The notes beneath the pieces are model-generated. The model made no database searches. It was not told where the DNA came from and saw nothing but the letters and a program-made list of their open reading frames with translations. This document shows, in pieces, positions 34,869 through 44,061 of a stretch of DNA of 64,000 nt. The position numbers were made by a program, and so were the translations under genes. Within the stretch, counting starts at the first letter, position 1; the number at the start of each line of letters is the position of its first letter. Origin of the DNA: Dehalococcoidia bacterium (GTDB lineage Bacteria; Chloroflexota; Dehalococcoidia; Bin125); the NCBI GenBank assembly GCA_022822855.1, contig JAJDYG010000016.1, positions 62,001 through 126,000 of the forward strand. The letters run 5' to 3'.

Positions 34869-34922
34869 AGGCCCCCCCTCTGTCGCTCCGCGACATCTCC
34901 CCCCGCCAAAGGCGGGGGGAGA
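34869..34922. repeat. Dispersed two-hairpin repeat, family A
   Basis: This copy has small dyad TGTCGC..GCGACA and large hairpin CCCCCCGCC..GGCGGGGGG. It continues into a tail, GATTTACGCGCAGGTCTCC (about 34933-34951), that recurs after the copy at 37471 and at about 53447-53465. Confidence 0.85.
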
Positions 34923-34979
34923 GGGGAAAGGGGATTTACGCGCAGGTCTCCGGAGGGGATGGGGAAGAGGGCGCGGGGA

Positions 34980-35282
34980 CTATAGGGGGTCGTCTTCCTC
35001 TTTGGCGAGTTCCTCTTCAGCCTGGGTCTCGACCTCCTGCGCGGCTAGCGCCAGGCCTGCTTCCACGCCCTTCATGTAGGCGCGGTTTTCGGCTCCGTGG
35101 TCAATCTGGACGATGACCTGGGCCTCGTCGATGTTGAGTTCGCGCTTGACCTCCAGATGGCGCTCGTTGAGCGGCGAGAGTTCGCGCACCAGAGCGACCA
35201 AGGCACGGACGCGGACGTAGCCGGGTTCGTTCTTGTCCATGGCCAGGTTCGCGGTCTGGGTCATCGCGGTTTCGTAGTTCAC
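34980..35282 (-). CDS. Small acidic helical protein, 100 residues
   Basis: I do not recognise the family. From the GTG at 35282 the product is VNYETAMTQTANLAMDK and so on, ending in a very acidic tail (EEELAKEEDDPL). An ATG at 35264 is the alternative start. It is predicted helical and soluble, with NERHLEVKRELNIDEAQ in the middle. An AGGAGGAACC sequence lies about 20 bases upstream of the GTG. It converges on the mutS2 operon. Confidence 0.55.
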   Translation of the reverse strand: MNYETAMTQTANLAMDKNEPGYVRVRALVALVRELSPLNERHLEVKRELNIDEAQVIVQIDHGAENRAYMKGVEAGLALAAQEVETQAEEELAKEEDDPL

Positions 35283-35400
35283 GGGAAACGACCTTTGGTT
35301 CCTCCTCGTCGTCCGCACGTCTTCGTCGTTTTGATGGTAGCTACAAATGTTCGGTATTGATTGTCATGGGTGTTGGTTGGTTGACATGTGGACGCGGTCG

Positions 35401-35666
35401 GAGGTGAGGACGCGGTTGGAGTTGAAAGCGGACATCGAGGTCTGGGCCCCGCGTCGGAGCGCAGGGCTTCGGGAGGGGGCGGGAAGGGGCGCGGGAGGGA
35501 GCGGGTCCCCGAATGAATCGGGGACTGGGGACGGCGTGGTGCAGGGGGCATCAAAGGGGCGGTGGGAGCGCGCTCGGGGGTAGGAGGTGAGGATGCGTTT
35601 GGAGCTGAAAGCGGACATCGAGGTCTGGGCCCCGTGTCAAGCACGGGGCATCGGGAGGGGGTGGAA
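35401..35666. repeat. Direct repeat pair of about 84 bp
   Basis: Segments 35401-35485 and 35584-35666 are about 85 percent identical and 183 bp apart, start to start. Both contain AAAGCGGACATCGAGGTCTG followed by GGCCCCG. A family D hairpin (35503-35530) lies between them. The second copy ends in GGGCCCCGTGTCAAGCACGG, which also occurs in the element at 60781-61083. The gap from 35283 to 35708 holds no gene. Confidence 0.8.
35503..35530. repeat. Short hairpin repeat, family D
   Basis: GGGTCCCCGA and TCGGGGACTGGGG form the same hairpin as at 34812-34839, with an identical loop. It sits between the two direct repeats. Confidence 0.7.
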
Positions 35667-35708
35667 GCACGCGGGGGTGGGGCGTTTGTTGGGAGTTACC
35701 CTCAGGCT

Positions 35709-37016
35709 ATGGCGAGACCTCGACCCGACCTGGGTATGCACGGTTCGCGGGGGATGTTCGACGACGCGCAGGTCGTGGACCGTTCCGCGCCGCTCGCGGC
35801 CCGGATGCGGCCTCGGACGCTTGACGAAGTCGTAGGCCAGTCCCAGCTCGTCGGTCCTGACGCACCGCTGCGCCGCGCGATCGAGGCCGACTCGCCGCCT
35901 TCCTGCATCCTCTGGGGACCGCCGGGCAGCGGGAAGACATCGATCGCCCAGGTCATCGCCCGGATCACCAACGCCCGCTTCGCTACGCTTTCAGCGGTCT
36001 CCTCGGGCGTCGCCGACCTGCGCAAGGTGATCGCCTCGGCCGAGGCCGGTCGCCGCGACGGCCTCGCCCGCAGCATTCTCTTCATCGATGAGATTCACCG
36101 CTTCAACAAGGCGCAGCAGGACACCGTTCTGCACGCCGTTGAGGACGGCACGATCACGTTGATCGGCGCGACCACCGAAAATCCGTCCTTCGAGGTTGTC
36201 GCCCCGTTGCTCAGCCGAGCCCGCGTGTTCAAACTCGAACCGTTGGAGCACGGCGACGTCAAGGCGCTGCTGATCCGCGCCTTGAACGACGCCGAGCGCG
36301 GTCTCGCTCCGGATCCTCCGCTGGTGGAGCCGGAGGCGATCGACGCGCTGGCGACCTACGGCGGCGGCGACGCCCGCGTCGCGCTGAACGCGCTCGAGGC
36401 CGCCGTACGCGACGCTACGGCCCGCGACGGGGCGGTGACGGTTGAGACCGTGACGACCGTCGCCCAACGGGCGCTGCCCCACGACAAGGGCGGCGACGCG
36501 CACTTCGACACCATCTCCGCCTTCATCAAGTCCGTGCGCGGCTCCGACCCCGACGCCGCCGTCTACTGGCTGGCGCGAATGCTCGAAGCCGGCGAGGACC
36601 CGATGTTCGTCGCCCGCCGGATCACCATCCTCGCCGCCGAGGACATCGGACTCGCCGATCCCGCGGCGCTCTCGGTCGCGGTCGCCGCCCAGCAGGCGAC
36701 GCGCCTGATCGGCATGCCCGAATCCAGCCTGGTCCTGTCCGAGGCCGCGATTTACTTGGCCCACGCACCCAAGAGCAACTCGGCGATGAAGGCTTACAGC
36801 GCCGCCGTCGCCGCCGTCCGGCAGCACGGCGCGCTCCCCGTTCCGCTGCACCTGCGCAACGCTGCGACCGGCCTGATGGCCGCCCACGGCTACGGTCGCG
36901 GCTATCAGTACGCGCACGACTACGAGGACGCCCGCGCGCCGGATCAACGACATCTCCCCGATCAACTGGGCGACAGGGTCTTCTACGAACCGACCGACCG
37001 GGACACCACCCCATGA
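35709..37016 (+). CDS. rarA: Replication-associated recombination ATPase RarA/MgsA
   Basis: RarA is a clamp-loader-like AAA+ ATPase acting at stalled replication forks. The 435-residue protein starts at ATG 35709. It has RPRTLDEVVGQSQLVG, Walker A WGPPGSGKTS, Walker B LFIDEIHRFNKAQQD, sensor 1 GATTENPSF and the C-terminal tetramerisation region with HFDTISAFIKSVRGSDPDAA. Length is normal. The next gene overlaps its stop (ATGA). Confidence 0.95.
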   Translation: MARPRPDLGMHGSRGMFDDAQVVDRSAPLAARMRPRTLDEVVGQSQLVGPDAPLRRAIEADSPPSCILWGPPGSGKTSIAQVIARITNARFATLSAVSSGVADLRKVIASAEAGRRDGLARSILFIDEIHRFNKAQQDTVLHAVEDGTITLIGATTENPSFEVVAPLLSRARVFKLEPLEHGDVKALLIRALNDAERGLAPDPPLVEPEAIDALATYGGGDARVALNALEAAVRDATARDGAVTVETVTTVAQRALPHDKGGDAHFDTISAFIKSVRGSDPDAAVYWLARMLEAGEDPMFVARRITILAAEDIGLADPAALSVAVAAQQATRLIGMPESSLVLSEAAIYLAHAPKSNSAMKAYSAAVAAVRQHGALPVPLHLRNAATGLMAAHGYGRGYQYAHDYEDARAPDQRHLPDQLGDRVFYEPTDRDTTP

Positions 37017-37414
37017 GGCCGCGTCAGTCCTTCAAGGGCGTCAGTGCTGAGGCCATTGATGCCATCGCCGAGCTCTTTGCCAGCGATGCGAAACGACAAG
37101 AGTTTTCATTGCCAAATGATGATCAGGGAGTCTGGGAAGTCAGCTACCGATCCGAAAGCGGCAATATCCGAGCCTTGCTCTGGCCAGCGATCAACCGCAT
37201 CGACGTCACCGTCGGTCCCCACATGTGGGTCGTCAAGGGAGTCCGAGAACTGGAAGTCATCGACGGCCTGGAGTTCATCGCGCGGTTCGGCGGTAATGAG
37301 GGTGACGGCGTTCTCATTGTCGCTCGCGGCGGTCAGGTCGTCCTGACCACCACTACCGAACCGCTTCCTCCCTCTGGGAGACCTGAGCGTAAACCGGCTT
37401 CCCCCTCAGAGTAG
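37013..37414 (+). CDS. Hypothetical protein, 133 residues
   Basis: The start overlaps the rarA stop by four bases, so it is probably translationally coupled to rarA. I do not recognise the family. It looks like a small alpha/beta protein with WEVSYRSESGNIRALLWPAI and GPHMWVVKGVRELEVIDGL and a proline- and serine-rich tail. Its first part is less GC-rich than rarA. There is no signal peptide or membrane segment. Confidence 0.65.
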   Translation: MRPRQSFKGVSAEAIDAIAELFASDAKRQEFSLPNDDQGVWEVSYRSESGNIRALLWPAINRIDVTVGPHMWVVKGVRELEVIDGLEFIARFGGNEGDGVLIVARGGQVVLTTTTEPLPPSGRPERKPASPSE

Positions 37415-37470
37415 GAAGCTGTCCCGTAGGGACTGGAGGGGTCGGCGGCGGCTATCTGGTGAGGGCGACC

Positions 37471-37520
37471 GGAAGCCCCCCTCTGCCTGCGGCGTCTCCC
37501 CCCGCTCTGCGGGGTGAGAG
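37471..37520. repeat. Dispersed two-hairpin repeat, family A
   Basis: A slightly diverged copy with small dyad TGCCTGCGGC. It is followed by GGATTGACGCGCAGGTCTCC, the same tail as at 34933. It lies between convergent genes. Confidence 0.8.
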
Positions 37521-37589
37521 GGGAGTAGGGGATTGACGCGCAGGTCTCCTCTGAGGGAAGGCTCGCGGGCAGCGGGTGAAGGGCCTCCC

Positions 37590-38213
37590 CTACTCGGGCT
37601 GCGGAATCGGCAAGGCTCGCAGCCGCGAGAGGTCATCGAGGAACCGGCCCAGCATCGTCGCCGTCGCCCCGAAGATCCGGTGCCCCTCGTACCAGTACTC
37701 GCGCATGTGGAAGACCTGACCGTCGCGCTCCCGCCGCTCGAATGTGATGTTCGATGGGTCCAGCAGGTGCGAGAGCGAGGGCGTGATGATCTCACCAACT
37801 TCGATCGCCAGCGGCCGGAACGGATAGGGCGCCCGGTCGATCAGGCCGACGTACGGCGTCACGTGGAAGTCCGACATCGTCCGATAGTGAGATTGCTCGC
37901 CCAGCACTTCAACGTGTTCCGCCCGGATGCCGACCTCTTCATCGGCCTCGCGCAACGCGGCCGCCATCGGATGCTCGTCGGCCGAATCTAGCGCCCCGCC
38001 GGGAAACGAGATCTCGCCCTTATGGTGCTCAACTTCGTGCGAGCGAACCGTCAGCACCACCTCGGGATCGTCATACGGCAGCAGTCCAATCAGCACCGCC
38101 GCCCGCCAGCGTCCAATGTCCGGCGGCATCGTCTGGATGTCATGCTGCGCCGCCGCCTGGCGGACCTCTTTGATCGCCGCCGCTTCGTGCTCGCGGTCTA
38201 CGTAGTCGGTCAT
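37590..38213 (-). CDS. NUDIX hydrolase, CoA pyrophosphatase type
   Basis: The 207-residue protein contains a Nudix box (GGALDSADEH...READEEVGI). It is preceded by VLTVRSHEVEHHKGEISFPG, the extra signature of the NUDT7/YeaB branch that splits coenzyme A and its derivatives into 4'-phosphopantetheine compounds and 3',5'-ADP. The start has AGGAAACC directly upstream, overlapping the DinB stop. A housekeeping role in CoA turnover suits a genome rich in CoA enzymes. Confidence 0.93.
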   Translation of the reverse strand: MTDYVDREHEAAAIKEVRQAAAQHDIQTMPPDIGRWRAAVLIGLLPYDDPEVVLTVRSHEVEHHKGEISFPGGALDSADEHPMAAALREADEEVGIRAEHVEVLGEQSHYRTMSDFHVTPYVGLIDRAPYPFRPLAIEVGEIITPSLSHLLDPSNITFERRERDGQVFHMREYWYEGHRIFGATATMLGRFLDDLSRLRALPIPQPE

Positions 38214-38220
38214 CGGTTTC

Positions 38221-38745
38221 CTAGTGCGTTCCCTGGGCGGCCATCACGGTCGGCATGCCCTGCATCCCGCGCAGCGTGTTGATCTCGCCCCGATGGCCGT
38301 TGAAGTGACCCATCATGTGCAGCGAGATCGCTTCCCCGACGCTCTCGGTGCCGTTGCGCGCCGGAATCTCTCGCTCGAGATCTTCGTCCGAGGCATTGGC
38401 CAGAAACTCAGCCGTCCGCTCGAAGACCGCATCCTGGTAACCGGCCAGCGCCGACACGTCGGAGACATGGATCCCCTGAGCGTCGTCGTCCGACATGTTG
38501 GTGCCGAAGCCGTCGAAGGGCAGACCCGTCTTGGTTGCCCACTCTTCGCTCCAGACGGGTTCCTGACCCGTGATCCGGCTCATGATCAGATCCTCGACTC
38601 GCGAGGTGTGCCACAGGCACCAGGCGATCGAATGACTGCCCGAATCGGGTACAAAGTGCAGTTGCTCGTCGGTGCCGTTGCGGGCGTCCTTTAGCGCGGC
38701 GTGGGTGAACGCCAGGCTGCGCTCGATGAATGCGACGGTGCTCAT
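38221..38745 (-). CDS. DinB superfamily protein
   Basis: The 174-residue protein has the four-helix DinB/YfiT-like layout with the three histidines expected to bind a metal: WHTSRVED, and GHFNGHRGEIN near the end. Members are often thiol-dependent S-transferases or hydrolases, but most are uncharacterised. The gene sits seven bases upstream of the NUDIX gene on the same strand, so the two are probably co-transcribed. Confidence 0.85.
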   Translation of the reverse strand: MSTVAFIERSLAFTHAALKDARNGTDEQLHFVPDSGSHSIAWCLWHTSRVEDLIMSRITGQEPVWSEEWATKTGLPFDGFGTNMSDDDAQGIHVSDVSALAGYQDAVFERTAEFLANASDEDLEREIPARNGTESVGEAISLHMMGHFNGHRGEINTLRGMQGMPTVMAAQGTH

Positions 38746-38833
38746 GAATGCCCTCTGTCTAGCTCGTGACTCGTTGCTCGCGGTTCAACAGCGAGTCTAG
38801 CCCGCCCAACGATCCGCAAACGCGACGGGGCGT

Positions 38834-41800
38834 TCACTCGCTCTCGGGATAGAGCACGACGCGAACGAACTGATCCATCGGCAGGTACCGTCGCGCCGCC
38901 GCCGCGACCTGCTCCAGCGTCAACTCGTCCAGCCGCACATCGAACTCACCGATCTCAACGAACGGCTCGCCCTGCTGCACCGCGTCTTGAATCTGGGAGA
39001 GCCAGAAGCCGTTGTCGCGCAACTGGTCCTCCCGCCTCGTCCGCATGAGCTCCTTGACTGTGTCCAGGTACTCCTGCTCGCCGCCATCGCGCAACCAGTC
39101 CATCTCGACCTCGACCTCGCCGAGCAACTCTTCGACCCGATCAGGATCGCTGCCGAAGATCACGTAGAAGAGGAAGTCGGCCGCGGGCAACGCCGTCGCG
39201 CGCGTCCCGACCTGGATGGCGTAGGTACCCCCCAGTTGCTCGCGAACCCGTTCGCGCAGGCGGTTCTGAAGCACTTCTCCGGCGGCCCTCAGCGCCAACG
39301 ACTCGCCCCGGCTCCAGTCCATTGGACCGGAGAAGACCCAGACCGTGTTGCTCCGCGGTTCGATCCCGCTGTAGACCGCTTCGTCGATCACGCCCTGCGG
39401 GCGCTCGAACCCGATGTCCTGCCACGTCTCGGTCCGGCCGCTGGTCGGCAGACTGGCGAGGTAAGTCTCCGACAGAGAGCGCAGTTCGTCCCAGTCGAAG
39501 GCCCCCACGAAGACGAAGGTCGAGTCGCCCAGGTCTGCGAATCGTTCGGCGAAGACGGCCTGGGCGCGGTCGAAGTCCAGCTCGTCCACCACGTCGACCG
39601 ACAGCGGCCGACGACGGTGATGGCCCTGGCTGAGCAAGGAATTCACGCGATCGAACAGGACCGCGTCGGGCTGCGTCGGGCGGAGCTCGGCGGCGCTGCG
39701 CAAACGCGCTTCGAAGGTCGAGAAGTAGTCGGGGTCGAAGCGCGCCGCCGTCGCGTACAGGGAAATCAGTTGGAAGATGGTCTCCAGGTCCTGCGGAGAC
39801 CCATTGCCGTTCAGTCCCTCAAACAGCTCGCCGATGAAGGGAGCGACGGAGACCCGCTTGCCCGCCAGCAGCTTGTCCAGCGCCACGCTGTCGTGCGAGC
39901 CCACACCGCTGCCCGCCGCCAGCTCCGCGGCGTACAAGGCCGACACATGATCCTCGTCGCTGACGAGTGAGTGTCCGCCGGGACTGAACGCGGTGAAGAG
40001 GACTTCGTCGTCCTTGAAGTCGGTCTGCCTGGCGATCACTGTGACGCCGTTGGAGAGCGTCCAGCGGACAGCGTCGATGGAGACGATCTGTTCTTCCGAG
40101 ACGATGCTGCCCGGCGTCGGGATCTCGGCCAGCAGAGGGGCGTCGTCGAAGGTGTCGGCGTAAGGCTCAACCACCATCGCGTTCGCGCCCTCGAGTTGAG
40201 TCTTCAAGGCTGCCGCCAGTTGATCTCCGCCGGTCGGGTCGATCTCTTCCGGACGGAGAACCAAGAGGACCGTGTTCTCCTCCTGGGTCCAGGACTCGGC
40301 GATGCCGTCGACTTCCTCCAGGCTGATCAGCGGCAGGACCCGTTGGTACAGCTCCCACTCGGCTTCCACGCCGGGAACCGGCGTGCCAGCCAGGAAGTGA
40401 TTCCGCAAGCGGTTGGCGACCTGGGCTGCCTCTAGCTGATCGCGCTGCGTGTATCGACGCTCGACCGAGCTGAGCAGATTGGCGCTCTCGCGCTCAAGCT
40501 CTCCCACGCCAAAGCCATGCTGGCCTGCGCGCTGGATCTCCTCGAGCAATGCCGAGAATCCGCGCTCCACACCTTCCGGTTCCGTGACGACCGTGAAGGT
40601 CAGGATGTCCAGCGGCGAGACGAACTGCCCGCGTCCGCTGCCCGCCCAGAGCCACGGTGGATCGTTCTCCTGCCCGCGTTCGAAGAGCCGAGCGTTGAGC
40701 ATCATGAACGCCAGCTCTTCAGTCACGGTTCGGCGGAAGGCGGCGAGGTCCGTACCGACCTCGGGCGCGATCTTGCGGACCAGCGTGAGCTGTGTGCCGG
40801 GCGCCTCCGGATCGGTGAACACGTCAACCTGCGGCGTGTCGTTGTCTGGAACCTCGAAGCTGGGAAGTTCAACCGGTTCGGCGACGGCGGCCCGATCCTG
40901 CGTCGCCTCACCCTCGGGCGGCGGAGCGAAGTACTGTTTGATCTTGCCTTCGATGAGTTCCTGATCGAAGTCGCCCGCCGCAATCACGGCCATCAGGTTG
41001 GGCCGGTACCAACGCTCGTAGTAGGCCCGCAACTGCTCGGCGGGCGCATTCTCGATCACCTCAGGCAACCCGATCGGCGCGCGATCGGCATAGCGGGACG
41101 AACCGAACAGCAACGGGGCGAGGTTCTCGAAGAAGCGGGTGTCGAAGCCCAGGAAGAGCCGCCACTCCTCCAGGACGACGCCGCGCTCCAGCTCGACTTC
41201 TTCAGGATCGAGGCTGATGGCGTAGGCCCAGTCACTGAGAATCTGGAATGCCCGCTCCAGGATCTCCGGGTCGTCGGTCGGCACCTCGAGCCAGTACACG
41301 GTGTAGTCGTAGCTGGTACCGGCGTTGAGGTGAGCGCCGAAGCTGGTGCCGATCGACTGTAGGTAGTCGACGATCTCCTGTTTCGCGAATCGCTCCGTGC
41401 CGTTGAAGGCCATGTGCTCGACGAAGTGCGCCAACCCGCGTTGTTCCTCCTCCTCGAGAATCGATCCGGCCTTCACCACGAGAGAGAGTTGCGCGCGTCC
41501 GGGCGGCTCCGCAGCCTGTCGGATGAAGTAGGTGAGACCGTTGCTCAGACTGCCCCGCACCGCCTGGGGATCGAAGGGAAGCTGCTCATCCGGATCCCAG
41601 GGCGGCGCATCTTCCACGGCCTCTCGCTCGGCCTGTTCCTCCGCTTGCTCCGATTCCGACGTGGTGACCGAATCCTCTGCCGCCTCGGCTGGTTCAGCCT
41701 GCTCCTGAGCCTCCTCTGTCTGCCCTGAGTCCTCCTCCTGCTGAACGGCGGCAGAGGCTGCGCTCTCCTGCTGTTCAGTTTGCGCTGCTACCGCTGCAGC

Positions 41801-41923
41801 CTCTTGCCGGTCGGATTCTTCCTGGCCAATTGTCGGCGGACCGTCGTCCGAACAGGCGGCCAAGACAACCGACAGCAGTACGAACGAGACGGCGGCAAAC
41901 AGGAACTTCAACTTCACATCCAT
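38834..41923 (-). CDS. M16 family zinc metallopeptidase lipoprotein
   Basis: The 1029-residue protein starts with a lipoprotein signal ending at Cys24 (VVLAAC), then a long Gln- and Glu-rich linker of about 85 residues. Two M16 halves follow. The first keeps the inverted zinc motif HFVEH in GLAHFVEHMAFNGTERF, with a downstream Glu in VELERGVVLEEW. The second half, from about residue 620, lacks it, as in pitrilysin-like enzymes where it is structural. It should degrade peptides outside the membrane. GGGGA precedes the ATG. It is divergent from the EEP gene. Confidence 0.93.
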   Translation of the reverse strand: MDVKLKFLFAAVSFVLLSVVLAACSDDGPPTIGQEESDRQEAAAVAAQTEQQESAASAAVQQEEDSGQTEEAQEQAEPAEAAEDSVTTSESEQAEEQAEREAVEDAPPWDPDEQLPFDPQAVRGSLSNGLTYFIRQAAEPPGRAQLSLVVKAGSILEEEEQRGLAHFVEHMAFNGTERFAKQEIVDYLQSIGTSFGAHLNAGTSYDYTVYWLEVPTDDPEILERAFQILSDWAYAISLDPEEVELERGVVLEEWRLFLGFDTRFFENLAPLLFGSSRYADRAPIGLPEVIENAPAEQLRAYYERWYRPNLMAVIAAGDFDQELIEGKIKQYFAPPPEGEATQDRAAVAEPVELPSFEVPDNDTPQVDVFTDPEAPGTQLTLVRKIAPEVGTDLAAFRRTVTEELAFMMLNARLFERGQENDPPWLWAGSGRGQFVSPLDILTFTVVTEPEGVERGFSALLEEIQRAGQHGFGVGELERESANLLSSVERRYTQRDQLEAAQVANRLRNHFLAGTPVPGVEAEWELYQRVLPLISLEEVDGIAESWTQEENTVLLVLRPEEIDPTGGDQLAAALKTQLEGANAMVVEPYADTFDDAPLLAEIPTPGSIVSEEQIVSIDAVRWTLSNGVTVIARQTDFKDDEVLFTAFSPGGHSLVSDEDHVSALYAAELAAGSGVGSHDSVALDKLLAGKRVSVAPFIGELFEGLNGNGSPQDLETIFQLISLYATAARFDPDYFSTFEARLRSAAELRPTQPDAVLFDRVNSLLSQGHHRRRPLSVDVVDELDFDRAQAVFAERFADLGDSTFVFVGAFDWDELRSLSETYLASLPTSGRTETWQDIGFERPQGVIDEAVYSGIEPRSNTVWVFSGPMDWSRGESLALRAAGEVLQNRLRERVREQLGGTYAIQVGTRATALPAADFLFYVIFGSDPDRVEELLGEVEVEMDWLRDGGEQEYLDTVKELMRTRREDQLRDNGFWLSQIQDAVQQGEPFVEIGEFDVRLDELTLEQVAAAARRYLPMDQFVRVVLYPESE

Positions 41924-42053
41924 TCCCCTTCTTCAACGGCCCTCGTCCGCCAACCGGCGGTAGGGTGCGAGCTTCTGAACCACGGCAAACGTGCTCGTTA
42001 TTGTCACCGACCCGCCGTCAACGCGCAGGTCCGATGACACGTAGAGGCGCGGC

Positions 42054-44054
42054 TTGGTAAGTCGGAGTACATTCGATTGCCAAGTGATCAGCTCAAGGAC
42101 GACAACCGCCGCGATAGGATTGCTTCTTCCTGCGCTCGCGATGGTGCATGGACTGCAGCTCCTGCGCGGTGCGCTGGCGAGTTTCTCGGTCTCTCTCGGA
42201 CAGGTGCGGGATATCGATGCCGGCCTTCTCGTCGGCGCGATCTTCTTGGTGTTCCTCTCGGGCTTCGCCGCCCCATTGATCAAACGCGCCTTCGGCGCCC
42301 GGCGAGGACTCCTGATCCTTACTGCAGCGCTCGCGTTCCTGCGAGTCGCCGAGCAGCTCTCAGGCACGGTAGATGCCCGCCTGGCCGTGGAGGTAGTCGG
42401 CGTCGCGGTCTGGCTGTGCTTCCTGCCACTTGCAGTCATTGCGTCGTTCGACCGACTACGCAGCGACTCAAGCCCGGTCGGCCTGTCGGGCGATACAGCG
42501 AGCGCTTCACCGTTGTTCGCCATCCTGCTCGGCCTGATGCTCGACACCGCGATCAAGGCCGCCTTCGGCACGCTTGATCCCGGCTTCTCCACTGGCCTTC
42601 CCGCCCTGCTGACAACGCTTGGTGTCGGCGGCATCACGTTGACGCTGGTGTTGTGGCTGTGGCGTGATCGGACCGACGACCAGATTCCAGACAACCCGCC
42701 CGTCTCGGCGTTCTGCCTGGGAGCCGCCCTGGCGCTGCACACGCTGATCTTTCAGAACCTGGCCCATCACTCTGTGTTGATCGGCTGGAATCTGCCTGCC
42801 GTCTCTGCCTGGCTCCTGGCGGCAAACACGCTCGCTCTGTTGGTGACACTGAAGCTCTCGCAACGCGGCTACGAAACGCCGCGCTGGCTCACCTTGCTCG
42901 CTGCCGTCGCATTGATCGCCTGCGCCGCTCCGCCTCCTGATTCGGTGGTCGCAGCAGTCATCGCGTTGATCGTCCCGGCGGCAAGCGCGGTGCTGCTCGC
43001 CAGCGCATTAGCACCCGGCGGAGCAGGGGGGCGTGGATGGTTCGCCACGGGACTGGGCTTGCTGGCGATTCCACTGATCCTGGTCGGCTGGTACGCGCAC
43101 TACGAGATCGAGGTACCAGTTCCACAACCGCTGTTTCCGCTAATCGGCGCGGCCCTCGTGGTCGTTGCCGCCGCGTCACGACTTCGCAGACCTGCGACAG
43201 ATGCTGCGAGCGAGGTCGAGCGCGGATTCGCCCTCAAGTCGATTCGCAGCCAGCCAGCCGCGGCAGGCGTTCTGGCACTCGCGCTTCTTCTTGGACTTTT
43301 CCCGCTGTATCAGCAGGTCGCCTGGAAATCGCCTGCGCCCGCCGTCGACAACCCGACCCAGTTGCGGCTCACGACCTACAACATTCATCAGGGCTTCGAC
43401 CTAGACGGGCTGCCCAGCCTGGAGCGGATCGCCGATGTTCTCGAATCCCATCAACCGGACGTCATCGCGCTGCAGGAGGTGCCGCGCGGCTGGGTGGTGA
43501 ATGGATCGGTCGACGCGCTGAGTTGGCTCACTCAGCGGCTGGAAATGCACTCGGCCTGGGGCCCGGCAGCGGACGATTTCTGGGGCAACGCGGTGCTCAG
43601 CCGTTTTCCGATTGTCGCGGTCGAGCACCGGCCGATGCCCAACAACTCAGCGATCCGCTTCAATCGGGCCTATCTGCTCGTCACGCTCGACGTTCAGGGC
43701 CGTCTGATTCGTGTGGTCGCGACACACCTGCACCACATCCAGCGCGAACGGCAACACAGAATGCCGCAGGTAGTGGAGTTAATCGAGGAGGTGGACTGGA
43801 CTCGACCGACCATCCTGCTCGGAGACCTCAATGCGCAACGACACCATGCCGAGCTTCGCATGCTGCTGGAATCCGGCCTCCAGACGAGTTCAATCCCAGT
43901 TCCGACCTACCCATCGAACCGGGCCAGGCGTCAGATCGACCACGTCCTCTGGACCGACCACTTCGCCCTTTCGGAGTTCAAGACCATCCCCACCACCGCC
44001 TCGGACCACCTGCCGCTGACGGCCGTGTTATCCGTACCAGATGGAATCGAGTGA
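42054..44054 (+). CDS. Polytopic membrane protein with C-terminal EEP domain
   Basis: About 420 N-terminal residues form roughly ten hydrophobic helices. They are followed by an endonuclease/exonuclease/phosphatase domain with TTYNIHQG, IALQEVP, THLHH, LLGDLNA and ASDHLPL, the full catalytic set for magnesium-dependent phosphodiester cleavage. This layout resembles the PGAP2-interacting protein/Cwh43 class, which remodels lipids in eukaryotes, but the bacterial substrate is unknown. The frame opens with TTG 42054; GTG 42084 is a plausible alternative start. It converges with the FAD oxidoreductase gene, with seven bases between the stops. Confidence 0.88.
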   Translation: MVSRSTFDCQVISSRTTTAAIGLLLPALAMVHGLQLLRGALASFSVSLGQVRDIDAGLLVGAIFLVFLSGFAAPLIKRAFGARRGLLILTAALAFLRVAEQLSGTVDARLAVEVVGVAVWLCFLPLAVIASFDRLRSDSSPVGLSGDTASASPLFAILLGLMLDTAIKAAFGTLDPGFSTGLPALLTTLGVGGITLTLVLWLWRDRTDDQIPDNPPVSAFCLGAALALHTLIFQNLAHHSVLIGWNLPAVSAWLLAANTLALLVTLKLSQRGYETPRWLTLLAAVALIACAAPPPDSVVAAVIALIVPAASAVLLASALAPGGAGGRGWFATGLGLLAIPLILVGWYAHYEIEVPVPQPLFPLIGAALVVVAAASRLRRPATDAASEVERGFALKSIRSQPAAAGVLALALLLGLFPLYQQVAWKSPAPAVDNPTQLRLTTYNIHQGFDLDGLPSLERIADVLESHQPDVIALQEVPRGWVVNGSVDALSWLTQRLEMHSAWGPAADDFWGNAVLSRFPIVAVEHRPMPNNSAIRFNRAYLLVTLDVQGRLIRVVATHLHHIQRERQHRMPQVVELIEEVDWTRPTILLGDLNAQRHHAELRMLLESGLQTSSIPVPTYPSNRARRQIDHVLWTDHFALSEFKTIPTTASDHLPLTAVLSVPDGIE

Positions 44055-44061
44055 GCGCGGT

